Assembly (NCBI GenBank): GCA_045605145.1
Contig: JAZUPH010000011.1
Location: 1-59,979 of the forward strand
From: CAMNAO01 sp045605145
Lineage (GTDB): Bacteria; Bacillota; Clostridia; Oscillospirales; Oscillospiraceae
Reading direction: 5' to 3'
DNA length: 59,979 nucleotides
Positions 57,975-59,979 of the stretch are shown here, piece by piece. The notes beneath the pieces are model-generated. The model was not told the origin of the DNA, searched no databases, and was given only the letters and a program-made list of their open reading frames with translations. Made by a program: the position numbers and the translations under genes. Positions within the stretch are counted from its first letter, which is position 1. Each line of letters starts with the position of its first letter.

Positions 57975-58748
57975 TTATTCGGCGGTGTCCCCGGTGGTCA
58001 CAATTTCATCGACCTCAACATTGTCGGTGACAACGCCGGTGATGTCATCGCGCTTGGCACAGAAGGAGCACAGGCGGGTGCGGTTGGCGGCGATGGCCTG
58101 CTCAACCGTGCCATAGGTCAGGGTGTCGCTCTGGTTCAGGGCCTGGCAATCGTCATGGGTGTGATAAACCTTGCCGAAGGGGGACCAGAAAACATTCTCG
58201 TCACCCAGCGCTTCAACGGCGGCCTCCTGCATCTCTTCGGAGACAGGGTCGAAGTCATAGCTGGCCACGCCGCCGATAAGCAGGGCGATCACGGCAACCA
58301 CGGTGGCGATGGTCTTGGTCTTCTTATCCAGGTTCTTGTTCGACAGCAGCAGGATGATGATGGGCAGGAAGGCAACAACGGCCACGATAAGGCCCATGTT
58401 GTTCCACAGCCAGAACTTCAGCTTGTTCTTCTCGCTGGCGGGGTCAATGCGGTTTGACTTCTTCCAAAGCTGTGAGCCGATGATGAGGAAAACCAGATCC
58501 AGTGCCAAAAAGGCGATCAGCTGCCACATGGTGGGCATGAACTTAAGGTTGATCTTGCCCAGCAGCACGAACAGAGCCAGTGCCTCCATAACCACGGCCA
58601 GAACCCACAGCACCACGGCGCCTATGCGCAGACCGGTGGCGTTGCCCACGGGGGCGGCTTCCTTCTTCTGAACGGTCTTCTTTTCAGGGGCTTCGATCTC
58701 CTGACCGGTGCCGGCGGCAACGATCGTTTTCTTCTTTTTCTCTGCCAT
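57975..58748 (-). CDS. Four-helix membrane protein with a C-terminal His/Cys metal-site-like motif
   Basis: The 257-residue protein starts MAEKKKKTIVAAGTG with GGAGG upstream. It has a charged N-terminus and four hydrophobic segments (about 43-63, 75-92, 115-135, 145-162). The C-terminal tail contains VYHTHDDCQAL and RLCSFCAKR, a pairing of H-x-H-x3-C with CxxC that resembles a zinc site (Ada-like). The family is not recognised. A palindrome, ATGGGT with ACCCAT (58779-58799), covers the promoter start, suggesting repression. Confidence 0.6.
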   Translation of the reverse strand: MAEKKKKTIVAAGTGQEIEAPEKKTVQKKEAAPVGNATGLRIGAVVLWVLAVVMEALALFVLLGKINLKFMPTMWQLIAFLALDLVFLIIGSQLWKKSNRIDPASEKNKLKFWLWNNMGLIVAVVAFLPIIILLLSNKNLDKKTKTIATVVAVIALLIGGVASYDFDPVSEEMQEAAVEALGDENVFWSPFGKVYHTHDDCQALNQSDTLTYGTVEQAIAANRTRLCSFCAKRDDITGVVTDNVEVDEIVTTGDTAE

Positions 58749-58778
58749 AAAATATCCTCCGTAACTTTCACTTGTGTG

Positions 58779-58825
58779 ATGGGTATCACATACACCCATT
58801 ATACCTGAAATAGCGCAAAGCACAA
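58779..58825 (-). promoter_or_regulatory. Promoter and palindrome of the four-helix membrane gene
   Basis: Minus strand: TTGTGC (58820-58825), a 16-base spacer and TATAAT (58798-58803), then an imperfect palindrome, ATGGGT-N9-ACCCAT (58779-58799), at the start of transcription. Confidence 0.5.
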
Positions 58826-58886
58826 CGGTTTTTTACCTTTTTCGCATTAAATTTTCATTATTCTTCCCCAATCTCACTGCCCTGCG

Positions 58887-58916
58887 TTGACTTTTCCCCG
58901 CCGCAGGCCATATAAT
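58887..58916 (+). promoter_or_regulatory. Promoter of the DUF937 gene
   Basis: TTGACT (58887-58892), an 18-base spacer and TATAAT (58911-58916). Confidence 0.7.
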
Positions 58917-58961
58917 GTATCCATCACACCGGCGCAGAAATAATCGAAACGGAGATATATT

Positions 58962-59588
58962 ATGGACATCAATTCCATCATCGGCACCCTTCTGGGCAGC
59001 GATGCCCTTACCGGCGTCAGCAAGACCACCAAAACCAGCAAATCCGACGTGCAGAGCGTCATGTCTGCCGCCCTGCCCATGCTTTTAAGCGGCGCCAAGG
59101 CTCAGTCTGAGGATAAGAGCACCGCCCTCAGCTTTGCCCAGGCCCTTCTCACCCACGGCAGCAACGACACCTCCGATCTGGGTAAGTTTCTGAAGAATGT
59201 GGATCTTGAGGACGGCTCCAAGATCATCGGCCACCTGCTGGGCAATGACGACAGCGCGGTGGAAAAGATCGCCGAGGACAGCGGCGTCAGCAAGAATAAG
59301 ACCGCAGCCATCCTGTCCGCCGCCGCCCCCCTGCTGATGAGCCTTCTGGGTCAGGACAGCGGCAGCAAAAAATCCGCCGATGATGGCAATGACAATCTCG
59401 AGGCCATCGGCAAGCTGGCCACCGCCGTGCTGGAAAATGTGGATGTGGGCGAGCTTATCGGCGGCCTGTTCGGCGGCGAGAGCAGCACCAGCAAGAAGAC
59501 AACCAAGACCAAGAAGGCCAAATCCGCCTCCGACAGCGGCAATCTGCTGAGCACTCTGGGCGGCATCATCACCAAATTTCTTAAATAA
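58962..59588 (+). CDS. DUF937 domain protein
   Basis: The 208-residue protein is made of short amphipathic helices with Gly/Leu-rich repeats: QSVMSAALPMLLSGAKA, KIIGHLLGNDDSAVEKIAED and AAILSAAAPLLMSLLGQD. This is the DUF937 pattern. It has a Ser/Lys-rich tail, no signal peptide and no membrane helix. The function of the family is unknown. Single gene with its own promoter. Confidence 0.8.
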   Translation: MDINSIIGTLLGSDALTGVSKTTKTSKSDVQSVMSAALPMLLSGAKAQSEDKSTALSFAQALLTHGSNDTSDLGKFLKNVDLEDGSKIIGHLLGNDDSAVEKIAEDSGVSKNKTAAILSAAAPLLMSLLGQDSGSKKSADDGNDNLEAIGKLATAVLENVDVGELIGGLFGGESSTSKKTTKTKKAKSASDSGNLLSTLGGIITKFLK

Positions 59589-59609
59589 TGTCGATTTGAA
59601 TAATGTCAA

Positions 59610-59760
59610 TGTGCAGGGGCGGACGTATAATCCGACCCTACGCGCTGCGATTTTGCGTGTCATTGCGAGGCACGAAGTGCCGTGGCAATCCGTATCCCCG
59701 TCCGACCAAGAATACATCTACCGCACAGGCTTGCCGCATGACGATGGCTTGCACCTGCAG
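59610..59760. repeat. Dispersed intergenic repeat upstream of tRNA-Arg
   Basis: GGGGCGGACGTATAATCCGACCCTACG-type sequence at 59617-59640 resembles the repeat at 15597-15620. It is followed by a second element with GGCAC-GAA-GTGCC inside ATTGCGAGG...GGCAATCCG. These look like short non-coding repeats with inverted-repeat structure. No gene is supportable in 59589-59790. Confidence 0.6.
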
Positions 59761-59798
59761 CTAAACGCCGGGGCGATTTTCCGCGATAATTGTTTTGC

Positions 59799-59827
59799 TT
59801 GTCATGCGCTGCCTTTTGTGCTATAAT
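59799..59827 (+). promoter_or_regulatory. Promoter of tRNA-Arg
   Basis: TTGTCA (59799-59804), a 17-base spacer and TATAAT (59822-59827). Confidence 0.75.
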
Positions 59828-59882
59828 ACACAGGCGCGAAAAATGCGCCGCCCTGCGGTACCGCGCCGCAGCGGCACAATAC

Positions 59883-59959
59883 GCGCCCGTAGCTCAGTTG
59901 GATAGAGTGCCAGACTCCGACTCTGGAGGTCGTGGGTTCGAATCCCGTCGGGCGTGCCA
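59883..59959 (+). tRNA. tRNA-Arg (anticodon CCG)
   Basis: The cloverleaf reads clearly. The acceptor GCGCCCG pairs with CGGGCGT (the first pair is G-U). The anticodon stem is CCAGA/TCTGG with loop CTCCGAC, so the anticodon is CCG and the codon CGG. The T arm has GTTCGAATC. Discriminator G and the CCA end (59957-59959) are encoded. Confidence 0.95.
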
Positions 59960-59979
59960 AGAAAAAAGTCTCTTTTGTC

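Overview
The window is chromosomal DNA from a moderately GC-rich, spore-forming member of the Clostridia, probably an Oscillospiraceae-type gut bacterium. The support is the hrcA-grpE-dnaK-dnaJ order under a perfect CIRCE element, SpoVAC, the yabP-yabQ-divIC-yabR block, DegV, long-form HPF, a DivIVA-like protein and Firmicute-style promoters and ribosome binding sites. The species cannot be fixed from sequence alone. Roughly 50 genes are packed into short operons separated by clear hairpin terminators. Two stretches are visibly more AT-rich and look acquired: about 1-1100 and about 23780-24340.

Layout. 1-1100: start of a truncated minus-strand gene and an XRE regulator. 1129-5523: histidine phosphatase/HD fusion, DUF364 protein and XdhC (molybdenum-hydroxylase maturation type), then an Fe/cobalamin-type ABC binding lipoprotein. 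Similar TCT-N6-AGA operators overlap the xdhC and binding-protein promoters. 5610-12426: two Gfo/Idh/MocA oxidoreductases, spoVAC, an AI-2E family transporter, hpf, a DUF3137-like protein and cca. 12507-19667: heat-shock operon continuing into a PHP phosphatase, rpiB and a single-pass acidic protein. 19887-23765: an alpha/beta hydrolase-acyltransferase fusion, a DUF6320-type protein and DegV. 23783-24340: a small cassette (Arc-type RHH protein and a divergent 50-residue protein) between two near-identical terminator repeats. 24358-29648: an ABC-2 transporter operon with a large Tyr/Gln/Pro-repeat surface protein and a C_GCAxxG_C_C protein. 29898-34317: zinc-ribbon membrane protein, uridine-kinase-like protein and a nucleotidyltransferase/mutase fusion. 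34523-39671: an MMPL transporter overlapping a GLUG-repeat surface protein. 39824-40687: esterase.

40765-46942 is the most unusual locus. It is one apparent four-gene minus-strand operon: cardiolipin synthase, a lipoprotein, a membrane protein with two Rossmann (TrkA-N-like) domains and a C-terminal RyR-like domain, and a membrane protein with a cytoplasmic TIR domain (candidate catalytic Glu present) joined through one transmembrane helix to an external leucine-rich-repeat domain. The layout resembles a Toll-like receptor: outside LRR, inside TIR, next to a candidate nucleotide sensor and a membrane-lipid enzyme.

47101-48662: sporulation/division block. 48768-51274: PatB-type C-S lyase and a CofE-like ligase. 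51410-53815: a response regulator with a degenerate receiver and no visible kinase, with two membrane proteins. 53923-56955: a papain-like small protein coupled to a LysR regulator, divergent from putP. 57071-59588: DivIVA-like, membrane and DUF937 proteins. The window ends with a dispersed-repeat region and tRNA-Arg(CCG).
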